This document shows positions 10,184 to 23,569 of a stretch of 64,000 bases of DNA, one piece after another. How positions within the stretch are numbered: position 1 is the stretch's first letter; each line of letters opens with the position of its first letter. Source of the stretch: Chionis minor (lineage: Eukaryota; Chordata; Aves; Charadriiformes; Chionididae); the NCBI GenBank assembly GCA_013398295.1, contig VZSF01007301.1, forward strand, positions 1,076,651 through 1,140,650, written 5' to 3'. The notes beneath the pieces are model-generated. The model did not search any database, was not told the origin of the DNA, and worked only from the letters and a program-made list of their open reading frames with translations. The position numbers and the translations under genes are program-made.

Positions 10184-12820
10184 GAAAGTCACAACACACA
10201 GCTAAACAAATTGCTGTGTCTGTGTATGTTGACAATGTAGGATCAGGCAATGATGTAGTTGAGAGATAGAAAGCAGAGTCTTAAAGGGCTTTAAGGTGTA
10301 CTCTACCTTTATATTATAGAAACAGGCATGTGAAAAGTTTTAGGTTTGTTTTTTGTTTAAATAGAAAATCCCGTGTCACAGGTATGTTCTTCACACAGTA
10401 GTGCATCTCTTGCGAATGTAGGATTTCAAGAGGCAAAAGTTGTGGCCTACATAATATTCTCAAAGTGCTTGTCTATAAGAAGAATTTGTAAACTGGTTAT
10501 GACAGAAAGAAAAAAGGCCAATCTTGCACAGTAGTAAGAATTATGGCTGACAGTAGAAGAGTTCGTGCTGTTACAAATTTTGAACGTAAAACTGGATGTA
10601 TTGAATCTTTAACATCAGACTGACTTGTAAACAGTGGTATTATGTGAAGCATATCTGTAAGGCTTATGCTTTTTAGGAATGTATACAGCAAACGTGGAGG
10701 AAATTCAGCATTTGGCACTGTTCTCTTGCTTGCTCTCATCAGCTAAGCTAGGCATGATCAACTGGTCAAGTTAAAAAAAAAATTGCAGTTAGCAATCATT
10801 GTCTCTTCTGAATTGTGCAGGAAGTGACGCTGCTGAGGAATATGGTACAGGTCAAGTCTAGTATTCTCTTTTAGTCCTGAAAAAGGATGGATTCCCAGTA
10901 AGCATGTTCTGGGAACTCAGCGTGCGGATTTCTGCCCAGGAGAGGTTTGCGTATGGGTACTTATCACTGGTAAGTTCAAGAACAGTTGTAATTTTGATAG
11001 GGGCCCATTGTTTTTGCACCTATACATTGCCTTCATTCTGTGAGGTTCTTAACCATGTTGCATTTAAAGAATTGGTGAATTGCCTTTCCAGATACGGCAT
11101 CATTACTTCGAGTTTGTTCGGATGCCGTGCGTGTTGGCAAGCCTTAATCAGAGATGTTATTTGCCACTCTCTTCAATAGGTCATTTGGTCATTGTGCCTT
11201 GGCACTCTACAGGTTTTTGGTGGCACTGGCTTTTTTCACATTCAGGTTTCACTTTTGCTCAGCTCTTTATTGCTCATATCCACTAATTTTTCTAAACGTA
11301 TAGGGCATGTACTTTTTTGAAAATCCTTTGAGCCTTTCTCCATAGACATGGCTACACTGCTTTACAGCAAAATTTGTGGTTGTTCAAAGATGGTCAGAGA
11401 CTAATGTCTAACTTTTATACCTAATGTAGATGCTGTCTATAACCAAACAAATGCTGTGGCGTAAAGTTAATACCCACTAACCTTTTCATAGCAGAAATGT
11501 CTGAATACAGTGGTGTTTTCATCCTCATAGCGCAATATCCTCATGTCCCTAATGAAAGATTATGCAAACATTGTCTTATCATTTATACATAAACATCTCA
11601 TTTTGTCTTTTTGGATTCTCTTGAGCATTTGCTTCTCTGTGCTGGAGTTACTGTTGTCTTTTTGGCAACTCATGCTTAGGAGAATATACCCCCTTGGGAC
11701 TGTCTGCGGGCAGGCTTGCCTGGCTTCTTTGCTTTGAATGTGAATATTTGTTTGCTTCCCTTCCCTTGGTGAAAAGCATGGCATTGGGTAGTTAGAAGTC
11801 TCATTAAGCCGTGTTGGCATGGCTGTTAATCTGAGCATTTCACTGTGGTTTGAACTGATGGAGGGCTGTCACCTTTCTGGCAAGGTGCAAGGATGAGGTG
11901 CTGGTACTGGTAGAGGAATGGCGTGTAACAGCTCAGTTCCCAAACTGTAGGCAGGGCTAGCTGAACTCTTAAGAACGAGTACATCCTGCTGTGGGTTACT
12001 TTAATCTTTCCCACTATGTGCTATTCTCATCCTGTCCACTTTCTTGTGTGTATGTGAGGCAGTTGAGAGATTTGGTGAGCAGCAGAGCTCTCAATAAGAG
12101 GAAGCTTCTTTGGTTTTTGTTTCCTAATGACCTGTAAGGCAAATGGCTGAGTGAATTGATTCCTTGCTAGTTATAAAGAGAGGGGAAGACAGCACATGAA
12201 TGGAAAAAAGTAGTGGTTTTGTCACTGGTTGCTCGCTGTACTTGCTCTTAATGTGCACGCTTTAATTTTTACTGAAGGCAGCTGAAGTGAAATGAGGATT
12301 TGAATGCTGACGTGAGTGCCGCTAGTCAGGGGTTGAAGGTACAGAGGTAAATACAGTGGTAGCTTGCTTGCCAGTGTCACGAGTTTCCCAGCGAATGAAG
12401 AGCAAAGGTAAGAAAAGCTGAGGTGATAAAGAAGCGCGGTTTGTCTGCAGACTAGCTGGTGAAGACTCTTGCCTGCAGGTAGAGCAGTGCTCCACCACCG
12501 TCGCCAGCTCTGCTGGGTGCTGGCAGAAGGATGGTGGTGATATCAGCCGGAGGACAGGGAGAAGGTTCGGCCGTCTCTGGGGCTGCTTGTTCTGCACAGG
12601 CACTCGGGAAAGGATTTCTTTCGTATGCTGTCTAATAGATTCAGCCTTTTATTTTATAATATAATTAAATAACCAAGCCTTTGTGAGGCTCCTGAATTCC
12701 TTTAATTTAGCGGCAGCACAGAAGCTGAATTCGGAGCATTCATGGGCCTGTACTATCTCCCTGACTACTTGCCAGGTCTATTCATGCTGTTCTGAGTGCA
12801 GGAAGTTCTCACATTCATTG

Positions 12821-12883
12821 AGGGGTGGGGGTGGGGGTGGAAGGCGTTGTGTAGTTGGCTTTTTTCTTTTTTTTTTTTTTTTT
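12821..12883 (+). repeat. G-rich repeat followed by poly-T
   Basis: Three G runs of four to five G separated by single T (12822-12840), then 26 bases later a run of 17 T (12867-12883). The G block has G-quadruplex potential on the + strand if one run is split or two-tetrad folding is allowed. Confidence 0.75.
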
Positions 12884-13484
12884 AAGCAAGGGAGATGGTT
12901 ATAAGGAAAATTCTTCAGCGATTCCCTGGGACCAATTTACCAACTGTTAATTTGTGAGTAAATAATGGGAACAGTTTATACACTTGGCAGCTCTTGAGTA
13001 AGAGCAAAGAATCATGAGAAGTTCACAGCCCACAGCCTCAAGATAGATGAATACTTTGGTATGTTAGGATTTGTCTGAACAGGGATAGACCGGCACTTCT
13101 TTGTTAGCACATGTAACCTCATATATTCTGAAGTACTGAGTTTGATGAGGAAAACTTTACTCTGGCATGTGGTAGCTGGCTTCTTATAACTTGCTCAAGT
13201 TAAAAAATTCTTTCTCGAGTTTTAACACTAGCTAATATGTTGGTGTTCTTTTACAGAGTGTTACTAGTGCGCTCTCAAGGAGGGCATGAAGACATGTATT
13301 TGCTGCCTAGTAAGGGGGAGGCTGGTAACAGTGGCATTCCTTTGCTTCAAGGCAAGGGTAGAGATACAGAGGATGAGAAGGTGAAACAAAACTAGAAAGC
13401 AATGATTAAATCAGAGCTAGTAGACAGGAAGTACAAAACGCTTTGCAAACTTGAGCATTGATTTCACTTCCCAGGAACTGTCCC

Positions 13485-13540
13485 ACATCTCTAATCTGTG
13501 GTATCTAATCTTTATAACTAGATACCACAGTGAGAGATGT
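13485..13540. repeat. Stem-loop of 8 + 11 bp (56 nt)
   Basis: ACATCTCT (13485-13492) pairs with AGAGATGT (13533-13540), and TGTGGTATCTA (13497-13507) pairs with TAGATACCACA (13519-13529). All 19 pairs are Watson-Crick, with a 4/3 internal loop and an 11-nt terminal loop. This is much more self-complementary than the flanking sequence. It could be a small palindromic DNA-transposon remnant, a structured RNA, or chance. It is somewhat short for a typical animal pre-miRNA. Confidence 0.6.
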
Positions 13541-13853
13541 AACTAACGTGTAAAGCACAGAGGAGAAAGGAAAAGTGACTCCTCAGTGTCTGTTTTCTGC
13601 TGATAAAACTGACGCATTGTGGGAGGTATGCAGCTAGCTGGGGTGAGTATAGCAGGTATTTGACAAGATGCTTTTCCACCAAAATGAACAGGATTGGGCT
13701 AGTACAGTGTCTTGTGCAGAACTGGTATTCACTTGTGAACTTCTGTGTCTGCGTCCTCTGTTGCAAAATGGGAAGAGGAGTGCTTGACAGAACAGTGGGC
13801 ATACAACATTTGGTAACTGAGAGTGATCAGGAAAGTCCATAGCTGAATGTTGA

Positions 13854-13919
13854 GGGTTTTTGGTGGTGGGGGGTGTGTGTGTGGTTTTTGGTTTTTTTTT
13901 TGTTTTGTTTTGTTTTTTA
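13854..13919 (+). repeat. G/T-rich low-complexity tract
   Basis: G runs, a (GT)n stretch and T10 followed by TTTTG units. Same style as the tracts at 23570, 28316, 32944 and 44410. Confidence 0.8.
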
Positions 13920-15325
13920 TCTAGACAGCGTGAGCTATATCTAACAAGTTCCATCTGGAAACTGAATAGGAGGTGGGGAATCCAGAATTTGTCTCTCTGG
14001 CTGTAGAATGCGCTGTATCCTACAAGTACATGGTTTTATGCTGGGGTATAAAACTTTCAAGCCAATGCACCCTTACAAATAACATTTTAAATTTAGATTA
14101 CCTTAAGGCTAAGTAATCACTTTTATAGGATTCCGCCTTTATTGGAATCCTAGTTTGCCCAGGACTTAATGATTCCCCTGCTTTGAGACTTAATTTGCTA
14201 CTGTGGTGTCCTACAACTTCCTGTTCTGAAAACTGAAATGGGTTTTTGAGTTGCATTCCTTCCCTTTGTAATTTCTATCATTCTGTCAAAGCATTGCTCT
14301 TTGACAGGGAGTATTTGGGCTCTTTTTGCCCTTTTCTCTTTCCACCCTCTAGCTTGCAAGTTTTAGAGATCAGTCTGAATTCCTCTCCAAGAGATCAAAA
14401 GTGTTGTGAATGAAGTAGTTTTCTTAAGGTGCCATAGTTTCTGGAATCGTGGTCTGTTAAGAACATTTACATATGGATTATGGCATGTTACCACACATGC
14501 AACTGTGTGAAAGTAATGCCAAACGTCTGGATTGTTCTAGCGAAAACAAGGAAACAAGGAATGTAAAATTACTGCCGTTGGATAGCCCCTTCATATTGCT
14601 CACTTTTTTTCTTTACTTTAGAACTAGGAGTTTTGATTTCTGTTTTGTATTACGAGTAATGGTGCTGAATATCTATGGCAGCTTTTTCCTTTTAAAACAG
14701 CTTACCATTTTAAGCTATAAAAATACTGCGACAGCTTTGCTTTTTACAAGCTTATATTAAAAAAACTTCTGCTTGCCTATATGTATAAAATTATATATTT
14801 TATGTAAATTTTTAATCTATTCAGAGTTTGGAAGGTCATTACTTTAAAATTATTTTGTGAACACGATTTCATAACCAGACTAAAAAAAGTGTATGGTAGC
14901 ACACATTTGCTTCAAGGTTGGTATTGTGGTGTTTTTTTTAACAGTTTGTGAAAGTCTTCAGCAAAACCAAAGATAAATAGCATCAACTATTCCAGACATT
15001 CTTGAGTAGTGGAGGAGTATGTCAGTTGAGGGAAGGTTTACAAGTTAAAACTCCTGTTGCCAGGCAGCCCAAGAAGTGAGCTGGCATCACTTGGAAATGA
15101 GAGCAAATTGTGGGTTGATGTTGAAGCAAAGTGGACAATACAGAAAATGAGGAGAAACTTGACTGGTTTTATTATCTTGTTTCTGCTTCCAGAATACAAA
15201 ATATTAAAGAGAAGATGACTATCTTTAAAAATCTAACTGTATTGTGAGTAAGAAGAGAGCTGGGCTACATGGGAAGTGTAATTCCCTTCTCTTTTTTATT
15301 ACTGTAGCATGTTGTGAGTTAATGA

Positions 15326-15541
15326 CTGCTGTTAGGAAGAAATTCTTTACTCTGAGGGTGGTGAGACACTGGAACAGGTTTCCCAGAGAAGCTGTGGCTG
15401 CCCTATCCCTGGAGGTGGCCAGGCTGGATGGGGCTTTGAGCAACCAGGTCTAGTGGAAGGTGTCCCTGCCCATAGCAGGGGGGTTGGAACTAGATGATCT
15501 TCAAGGTCCCTTCCAACTCCAACCATTCTGTGATCCTGTGG
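15326..15541 (+). mobile_element. CR1 LINE, 5'-truncated 3' end
   Basis: This is the characteristic 3' end of an avian CR1 retrotransposon. The run starts at the GGAAGAAATTCTTTAC-like segment near 15334, continues through the GGAACAGGTTTCCCAGAGAA block and the GGTGTCCCTGCCCATAGCAG block, then the GGAACTAGATGATCTTCAAG block, and ends in CCATTCTGTGATCCTGTG. CR1 elements use a non-LTR reverse transcriptase and are usually truncated at the 5' side, as here. It is the best preserved CR1 copy in the window and lies in the same orientation as the inferred host transcript. The short open frames across it are not genes. Exact left boundary uncertain by about 10 bases. Confidence 0.93.
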
Positions 15542-18500
15542 TTACAAAATGGGCTGTTTGACCACTTGTAATTATACTGTCGCTCCTCCCATCTGTAAGA
15601 ATTGTGAGTAGATGAATGCTCGAGAGTCATCCTTTCTCCTGTAATGCCAAGCCCTTCTGTTTAGCTTCTGGCTTATATAAGCAAATTGAGAATTTGCCAC
15701 AAGATGCTTTGTGCGCGATAGTGCCACCTGTAGGTATGAGTCTCCGTAGGATTGTGGTGTTCCCTCTGCCTTTCTAATCTGATATTAGGGACCCATCACA
15801 CGGCTAAATTTGCAGGGAAGGATTTACGGTGTGGATGAGCTTTACACATAAAAATGTCTTGTTTTGTAACAAAAGCCACTTCTTACTTGTTCCCTTTTCC
15901 CGCCATTGGTGGGGTAGGATTTGCTCTGTTGAAACATATGCCTTTGTAAGATTAAACCTGTCAGTGTGTGTGCATTTAGCAGAATGTTGTAAGATAATAA
16001 TTAATGCTGTAGCCATCATGTGAATGGAAAATATTTCTGCAAACATGTCTATATATCTAGATACTTAAGAGGATAAAATTAGGCTTTGGAATTTCCCTCT
16101 GGTCCTGTTTAACTTAGTCAACTCTTAGACACACTTTTATTATGGTGATAATGGTTATCTGCCATAGTTTTACTTTTAATGTCAACGTTGCACTGTCCTT
16201 TGCAAGAGTGTAATGTGCAAAGCAGTAGCAGTTGGTGCAAATCAGGACAGTCAGATGGAGGTTATGTTGTTATGTTCTGTCATCTGGCAAGTTTCTGTCA
16301 TTTCTTCAGTTTCCTCCCAAGTTTTAAAACCGGTGGTTGTTGTGTAGCACCTTTCTTGAAAATGTTTTAATGCTTCTACTTCAAACCTTGAAAGTTGGAA
16401 AGTATAGTATTACAGGCGTATATTCATTCACTGTTTTTTCAGTGTTTGCATTTTATAGTGAGTATAACAGGCAGTGGTTTAGCTGGGACTCTGAACTTCT
16501 CCTAGGATTCTTGTGTACATACAGGGTAAAACTTAACTCTATAATCTTACTGATACAACAGTGCTGTTTTCTTCTTTTGGTTTACATATTTCTGTGGGGG
16601 AAAAAACTGTAGGCAATTCTAGTGGATGCATCATGTCGTCTGCTTTTATTTTTATTTTTGTAAATTATGTTTAACTCTTGCTTAAGTATCTTGAGAAACT
16701 ATTTAGGAAAGCTTGAGATGAGAAACTATTAGAAAATTCGCTAGATGGCAAAATTTGTGGCACCTGGTCCTTTCCCCTTCATATTGCTGAAAATTGTGGG
16801 CAACATTGTTTTACCAGGCACATTTCTTCTGTAGCTCTAATTTTCAGACTATGAGGGGGGAGGAAATGGTGAATTGCTTTTTCTCTCTTCCCTTTCATTT
16901 TGTTATTTTGTCTCTAGCAGTAAGCATTCCTCAGAGTAAGAAAGAGGTAATGCTATCATCTTCAGGAACTGAAAAGTAGAAAAAAAAATGAGGTGACAGG
17001 GTAGTGTTTTTCGATGGCTGCCTAAGAAAGAGGAAACATGATAGTTTGACAGAGCGGTGGCAGCCACAAGCGAGGTAGATTCCAGATGGCATGGATAAAG
17101 CAGAAGTGCGATGAGAGAATAGTCTCTCTAGGCTGTGCGTGTTGTTCAACTTTGCTGCAAACGTAAACACTGAAATCCTTTGTCCCAAGAGTGCTGGCGT
17201 GCAAAGTTCATTCTGCACTGAAGCTTTTCACCCAATGTATCTATGATATGTCTTTCTGCACCGAGTACAAGGATTCCTGTAAGTCGCAGGAATACTAACA
17301 AAAAGCTAACTTCCTTGCGGTACCTAAGGAGGAGGAAAACACGTAGCAGAAGCATGTTGGTCCTCGGGTGACTTGTCCTTTGTAAGCACTGTTTGCATGG
17401 GGGGGTGTCCTTGCGTCACGTTTGGTGCAGCTGCCTGTTGTATCGCTGTTCCTGCTGCCCCCGAGCTCTCCCCAGGCTCCTCCTGGCTGGGATTTTCTGT
17501 AGCGCATTCTGAAACTGCTGGGCACGTGTCCTTCTGTTCAGAGTTCTGTCTTGGAATTTGGGGGAGCAAACTCTTCCGAGGTGGAGATTTTTATTTTCTT
17601 CCCCCCCCCGGCATGACTCTGACATGATGGGAAGTCCCAAAGGCAGCAGCCTTTTGGTTTCCGCAGTGTGCGGGTGGCCGGTGCTGCACGCAGCAGCATT
17701 CACCTGTCTTCCAAGGAAACATTCCAGTGAATGGGCTGGGCGCTACGGCGTGCTGCCGCGCGGTTGTCTAAGGCGGTCGAGCATTTTTTCCATTTTAAGT
17801 GACTTCCGTCCGGAGCCGCGTGCAGGCTGTATTAACACAGATGTTTGTGGCCTTGGTTTTGGAACTTACAATAGTTGGCATTAGCAAGTTGCTAGGCTAG
17901 ATCATCTAAAACTTAAGTGGCCACAAATCTCTTGTTTTAATAAAACCTTCTGTTAGCTTCTAGTTTGGAGTGTGATTAGTTGCAAGAAGTCATCGGAGTG
18001 CTTTTCCAGAGTCTTAATTTGCTGAGGAAACAAGTTGTTGCTTGAAACACTCAGCTCTTCCTTTTACTTCACTTCTGCTTGGAAAAAACCCTAGATTTGG
18101 GAACTTAAAGAGTCTAAATGTAAAATTTAGAAGAAAAAATGGAGGAGGTGGGAGGGGGTTGAAAGGCAGAAACTTCTTTCTTTATCTTTAAGCTTTATTT
18201 TTGTCTAGCTTCATAACAGGCTAGGTAAACACCACTGACCAAGTATGTTATTCTAATTTTTGTACACTTTAAACCTTAATCAGACTTCAGAGCGTTGCTT
18301 TCAAGCTCAGAGGCAATTATCTAGATTACTGAGATTAAATATTTGTGATTGTTGGATTTTTACCACAGCTTGTTTTGGCTGTGTGTGCTTTCCTACTGCA
18401 GAAGGAAAAGAATGCAGTTATATAGGCAAGGGCATTGCTGTTGTAGTGGTTCTAGGGGCAGATAAGGCGGGATGCAGAGAGCAAATATGGAACCTTCCAG

Positions 18501-21500
18501 GGGGTGGGGGGGCAGTGTCGTGCAGGCTGCTCTGCCATCTCAATTGCCCTATTGCCTGTTAAAAATTACTCTTTTTTAAAATTAAATAGAAGAACAGATC
18601 ATCCTTTCTTTTTTTTTTAAATAGTGCAGCTTGTTTTACAGCAAGGGAAGGGTTCTTGACTGTTTTGTTTTTCAGTTGTTTCTGGAGAGATGATGTGTGC
18701 TGTTCTGAACTGTGCTGCTCTCGGAGGCTCTGGGGAATCTGTCAGTGCGCAGCTTTGGAGGAGTCTGACCCTTGAGTGCCAGCGGGCTGGTCTGGGATGA
18801 ATGAGGATGAAATCTGTTTCCTTTCAAGGGATTTCTGTACTTAAGACAGCGCTCTGTTACATGTCTTCTAGAAAACTTCTTGAAGCAGCTGCTTTCCTAA
18901 GGCCTGGGTTTGGGTGAGGCTTTTTGCTCACCTCTTCTGGATATCCTTTAAAAGGAGAACATGCTATCCTGTGCTTGCTAGGCTGCTGGGCATGGTTAAG
19001 GAAAATGCGTGTGATCTGTGAGTTGAAGAATCTTGTTACTGTTTGTTACCTCTTTTGGTCGGTAGGAGTAAACAAGAGTGGGATAAGCCTTTTGAAAGTG
19101 GGATCTTGCTTTGTCTGAGTGAGTGAGTGTACGTGGCAATGCTGGCTTGGTTTTTACTGCGGTGGTGCATGTAATGAGTCTGTGCTCTGTTAGCATAGTC
19201 TTTTTTTTCCTCCCTGCTGTGGGCTAATATGCAGTATATTTTTCAAGATTGGCCAGTCTTTATAATGGATGGTACCAGAATTCTGTATCAAGTATTCCGC
19301 CTGTCATTGAGCTTGATGCAGTTGATCTTACATGTTTGTGTGTGCCTGATGCTGCTCACTAGGGCATGGCACTTGTAGGATTGCCTTCCATAGGAAAGTT
19401 CTTCCATCCTCATCTCTTTAAGACACTGAGCCTGAAAAGCATGTTTTCAGTGGTCAGATGTGTAGTGTTCAGCAGGCAGTGCTTCACATTGTCTCGTTTT
19501 TGCAGTGTTGGTACTTGGAGGCTACAGAGAATTTTTGGAAGGAACATAAATGAGTGTCAGTAGCGTTACCTGTACCTGTGGATATCTTCTGCATAGCTGA
19601 AGAAGGAATAGTGGTGTCTACCTGACCTCCTGTGCGTGTACATTTTGTTATTAAAAAGGTTCTGTATAATGGGGACTGTAAAATCAGATGGTACTGATGT
19701 GACATCATTTTTAAAACACTTTAAAAATCTTGGTTTTGAAGTATCTTAAGTGAGGAGTTTGCCTCTATCTTTAGCAGTAGTTGAATTCTTACAGGCTTCT
19801 AACTTAAGCCTTCTTAAAAATAAATGTCTAAATATTTACATGATACTTTTTTAGTTGAATTTCCTCCTATGTCTCCTGCTGCATACTGTTCAATCCACGT
19901 ATTTCAGGCTATAGTTAGTAATATATTGAACCTGTGCAGTTATTCTATATTAAGTATGATAATGTGGTTTTAGGACTAATAAATCTAAAACTTTAAACTC
20001 TGGGCTCCTTTGACCTAGTGTCTGGATGCTGAAAAAAGACAAGTTGCATGCAGTTCAGTGATGAGCTCTCATAGCGATACAAAGAGACAAAGCTACAATG
20101 CAAAATTCGTTGGGTCTTGGCTTCTTGAAGTTTGAGACGCTTCTGTCAGCTAGGCTTTTTTGTATAGGAATCATAAATTGTGTATAACAGCTGCGTGTAT
20201 AAAATATCCTTTTTAGAGCAAAGGGAGCTGCATCAGTATGATGGGTAAAACGACCTTGTCTTCCTATTTTTAAGAAACTTATCAAGGAGAAAATTTATGT
20301 TCTCTCTCCTCCTTCCAGGTGCTGGGTAGTCACCTTGCACAGAAGGTTTGCTAGTTGTGTAATTAGTGTTTTGAAATATGTTTAACTGCAGAAGGCATTC
20401 TTAGTTTAGAGTATTGCATGATGTGTTACAGCTCAAGAAAACATTTTCAGAATTCTTAAATGACAATTAAAAATGAACTAGTGGTGTGGAGGAGTTTAAA
20501 ATAAAGACTGCACTTCTAAACAGAAAATTTGAAGGTTAAGCCTGGGTGCCCTAACTTGCATAACTTTTAAAGACTTAAGCTCCAGGCATAAACAAAACAA
20601 TCCATCCTGCCCTTCTCCAAAGTAACACTTGGTGCAGATTAGAGAATTGCTTTAGGGTAACTTGCACAGTAGTGGTAGTATCATGTTGACATATCTGCTG
20701 GTGTCCTCTGGATTGAGAGGTCAGTGGAAAAGACTCAAAGGTAGGAGAAATTGGTATGATATTCGGAGGCTGATTAAAACTAAGCATTTTGTACTTCTGC
20801 TTGTACTTGTTTGGTTCACTTGGTTTCTCCACTGTGCAGATGGACAAAAAATTTGAGAAAGTCCTTTTGCTTTGTGGCGTGTGTTTGTTTTTCCTAGGAG
20901 ACCCTTTGAGAAAAAGGTTCTTCTGGCCTGCCTTGCTGAAAAAGAAAGCAGAGCACCAAATAGAAAATTATTCTGCAGGAAGAGAAGTCATCTCTTTTAG
21001 GTCTTTTGGAGTTCAGCTAGATATCTGTGTGGTATTTGTGGCACAAGGATTTTTTGGAAACCTATAAAAAGACTTTTATTTTGGTCAGGGTTACCTTGCT
21101 GAGGTTTATCTAAAATTCATCAGCTTAGGCAAGTTGACTGGTTACTAAGTGGTGTTGCTGTATAAAACAATTATGTAACCCCTTTTGCAAGCATTTTCGT
21201 TGACATGCAGGTGAAACGCTCACATGGAGAGAGTTGACTTCCAGACTAAAAAGTGTTGTTTGTCCAATGCAAATTTTAAAACACAAATTTAAAATAAGTT
21301 GTTACGCTAATCAGATGTGTTTGCTCAAATTTAATGCAAATGTATCCTGAGAGATTTAAGGTTTTTTTCTTCTTTCTCTGTCTGCATTGTAGCAGGAAAT
21401 ATGTTGGGGTACTTATATGAGCACTGTTGCATATATTCTGTGCTGCACATTCCACCAGAAGCATGGTTAGATAGAGAATAGTCTACTTGGTTAACAGTGC

Positions 21501-22624
21501 AACAGGGTAACTTGGGCAGCTATTTTTATAGGAGGATTGTATGCATTCAGACACGGTTTTGAAAGAAGCTGGGTGGTTTTGTTTAAAACATTGCTCCAGA
21601 ACTTCATTGCCCTCCCTGAAACTCACCTTCAGACTGTAGCCGAAATGAGTTGGTGGCTGCTATCTCTTTGTTCTTATACTAAGATTCTAATGCTAAGAAG
21701 GCAAAATGTTTAAGCCTGAAGACTCTTCTTGGGTGGGAGGAAAAAAAAAAACCCAACAAAAAAAACAGGAGAAAAGAAAAAGAGATGTGTGTGTTACATT
21801 GTCCGTTTAACCTCACTCATCTCCATGGTGAGCTCTATTGCAAAGACTAGAAGGAAATGCTCTGCTAAGACAGTATTGGTTAAGGTGTCTATGTACAACA
21901 GGGGAAAAGAAACATGTCTTCTACTGATCCCCTCAGAAGTACTGCAGGTAGTGCCAGTTCCCGGTCCTTCTCCTTGAAGGTGGGTGACTGCGGTAGAAAG
22001 GAACGCTTCAGGTAACGGAGAAAAGGCATTTAGAAAGTTGGTGGGGGCTTAATTTAGATACTAGCAAAATGGAGGTTGGGGAGGATTTGATCTAAACCTA
22101 AATGCTTGGGGCTGAATACAATCCAAAACTCAAAAGTGCTTTCATCCCATCTAATACAATGTTGTTTCAGCCGCCTCTGAACTGTGAACTGAACTGAAAC
22201 ATAAGCAAAATAAATGTGATTTGACTCTGATGTAAGTGAAAGTTTGTTAGGAGTATGTCTGTCTCAAAAGTTTCTCAGCTACTTGTTGTAATGAGATTTT
22301 CAGAATTAGCCTGCCTTGGAGACAAATGAACTGCAGAGGAGAAAAGTAGACATTAGTTTGAGCATGTTATGCTCTCTAGCAGATGTTAACATCCTCTCTC
22401 AGTGCTGCATTGCTGCTTAGCATTTAAGATATTTCCCATTTAAAAACATGGTTTTCAGTTTTTTTCTGGTAGAGAAGTGAATCTGACGTTATTCTGCTGT
22501 CAGTGGGAAGAGTTTTAACCCATTAAATGTAGCTTGATTATCAGCTAGGGATTAGCAGACTTTCATGAAGAAAATACTTTCTTCAGAGGAGAACATGCTT
22601 TCTTGGCCAAGCATAGGAGTCAGA
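15542..22624. other. Unique intron-like stretch with one CpG-rich patch
   Basis: No exon or interspersed repeat recognised apart from the CpG-enriched patch at 17401-17825. Short A and T runs occur (A9 at 16980-16988, T10 at 18609-18618, A11 at 21741-21751). Confidence 0.6.
17401..17825. promoter_or_regulatory. CpG-enriched patch, possible intronic promoter or enhancer
   Basis: About 24 CpG in 425 bases by eye, with 12 of them packed into 17741-17820, against a CpG-poor surrounding. The patch includes a CACGTG E-box near 17523 and a C9 run near 17603. It may be an alternative promoter, an unmethylated enhancer, or a GC-rich decayed insertion. No exon with convincing coding content is visible in it. 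Confidence 0.35.
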
Positions 22625-23265
22625 TACCTCCACACTGAAGACTGAAGCAAAGTCATTGGGATATAGGCTGCATCAGCCTTATCCTTGCGCTCTCACTGAA
22701 TCACCTGCTCCGTTCAGCCATGGGCACACATTCCCTTTGGTCAGTCTTTTGTGAGTTACGTAGCACTAGAACTCTATTTGTTGCCCTTGATGTCCCTTGC
22801 ATCCTCAATTCCAGTTGAGCTTTGGCTTTTCTAAGACCGTTCCTATAAGCCTGGGTAGTGTTTCTGAGTTCCTCCTTTGGAGCTTTGTTCAGGACTTCCT
22901 TGCTTAAACAACACCCCAACTACCCTCCTTTTTTTATTTTGTTAATGTCTGCTTGTTCTCTTGACTATGTGGATGAACTGTGCTTGTGCTTGGAGGGTGC
23001 TGCTGCTAAAGCCATGCCAGCTTTCCTGAGCATCCCTGCCCTTCAGAGCTGCCTGCCAGGGAATTCTGCCTACCTGCTTCTTGGATAAGCCAGTCTGCTT
23101 TCCTGAAGTCCGGGGTCTGTACTCTGCTGCTCTCCTTCCTCACTCCCTTCAGGATCCTGAACTCCACAAACACCACAACCACAGTCACTGTTGACTGCTG
23201 TAAGCCCAGTCAGCTCCTCTTTGGTGAACAGTAGATCAAATGGGCAGACGATAGCAGTATGCTTG
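22625..23265 (-). mobile_element. CR1 LINE ORF2 fragment (endonuclease-RT linker region), decayed
   Basis: Translating the minus strand gives segments recognisable as CR1 ORF2, the protein with endonuclease and reverse transcriptase. One block at about 23188-23006 (key residues VEFRILKGVRKESSRVQT, then DFRKAD) is the region after the endonuclease. A second at about 22919-22701 (YRNGLRKAKAQLEL) is the stretch leading to the RT domain. Stops, frameshifts and small indels separate them, and the T-rich interruption near 22930 breaks the frame. The element is incomplete at both ends: no endonuclease core, no RT catalytic motif and no 3' tail were seen. It is a fossil with no expected activity, antisense to the inferred host transcript. 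Confidence 0.85.
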
Positions 23266-23569
23266 TTGAATGTTTCCTGAAGTGACTGGACCTGTGAGGT
23301 CAGATTTTATATCTGAGTTCTTTTGTGGGTGTTTCTGATGTCCCTGTTTGAAGAAACAGCATTAAAAGCGTTTCAATATCAGATTTGCACGTAGAACATT
23401 TTTCTGTAACTTCTGACTGCTGTCATAGATTTACTACCTGCATTTAGTAGTTGCCTTCTGTTCTGTTTCTTTTTGCTATATATACAGGAAGTAATTGGTG
23501 ACTAATTTAGTGTTCTGCTTACTCCTCTTTCTCCTATCCTCCAGTGTAGATTGCCTTTTCTGTAACAGT

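Larger units (their letters stand above)
2338..15325. other. Long unique intron-like stretch
   Basis: No exon, RNA gene or interspersed repeat was recognised with confidence across this stretch. It contains low-complexity tracts (T19 at 4231-4249, T/G-rich 5761-5820, pyrimidine-rich 10129-10183, G then T at 12821-12883, G/T at 13854-13919), a small CpG cluster at 4490-4580, a hairpin at 13485-13540 and a possibly conserved block at 7640-7940. Open frames in it have no domain signatures. Confidence 0.6.

Noticed and set aside
15225..15453. Overlapping open frames on both strands
   Set aside because: They lie within or across the CR1 3' end, which is not protein-coding.
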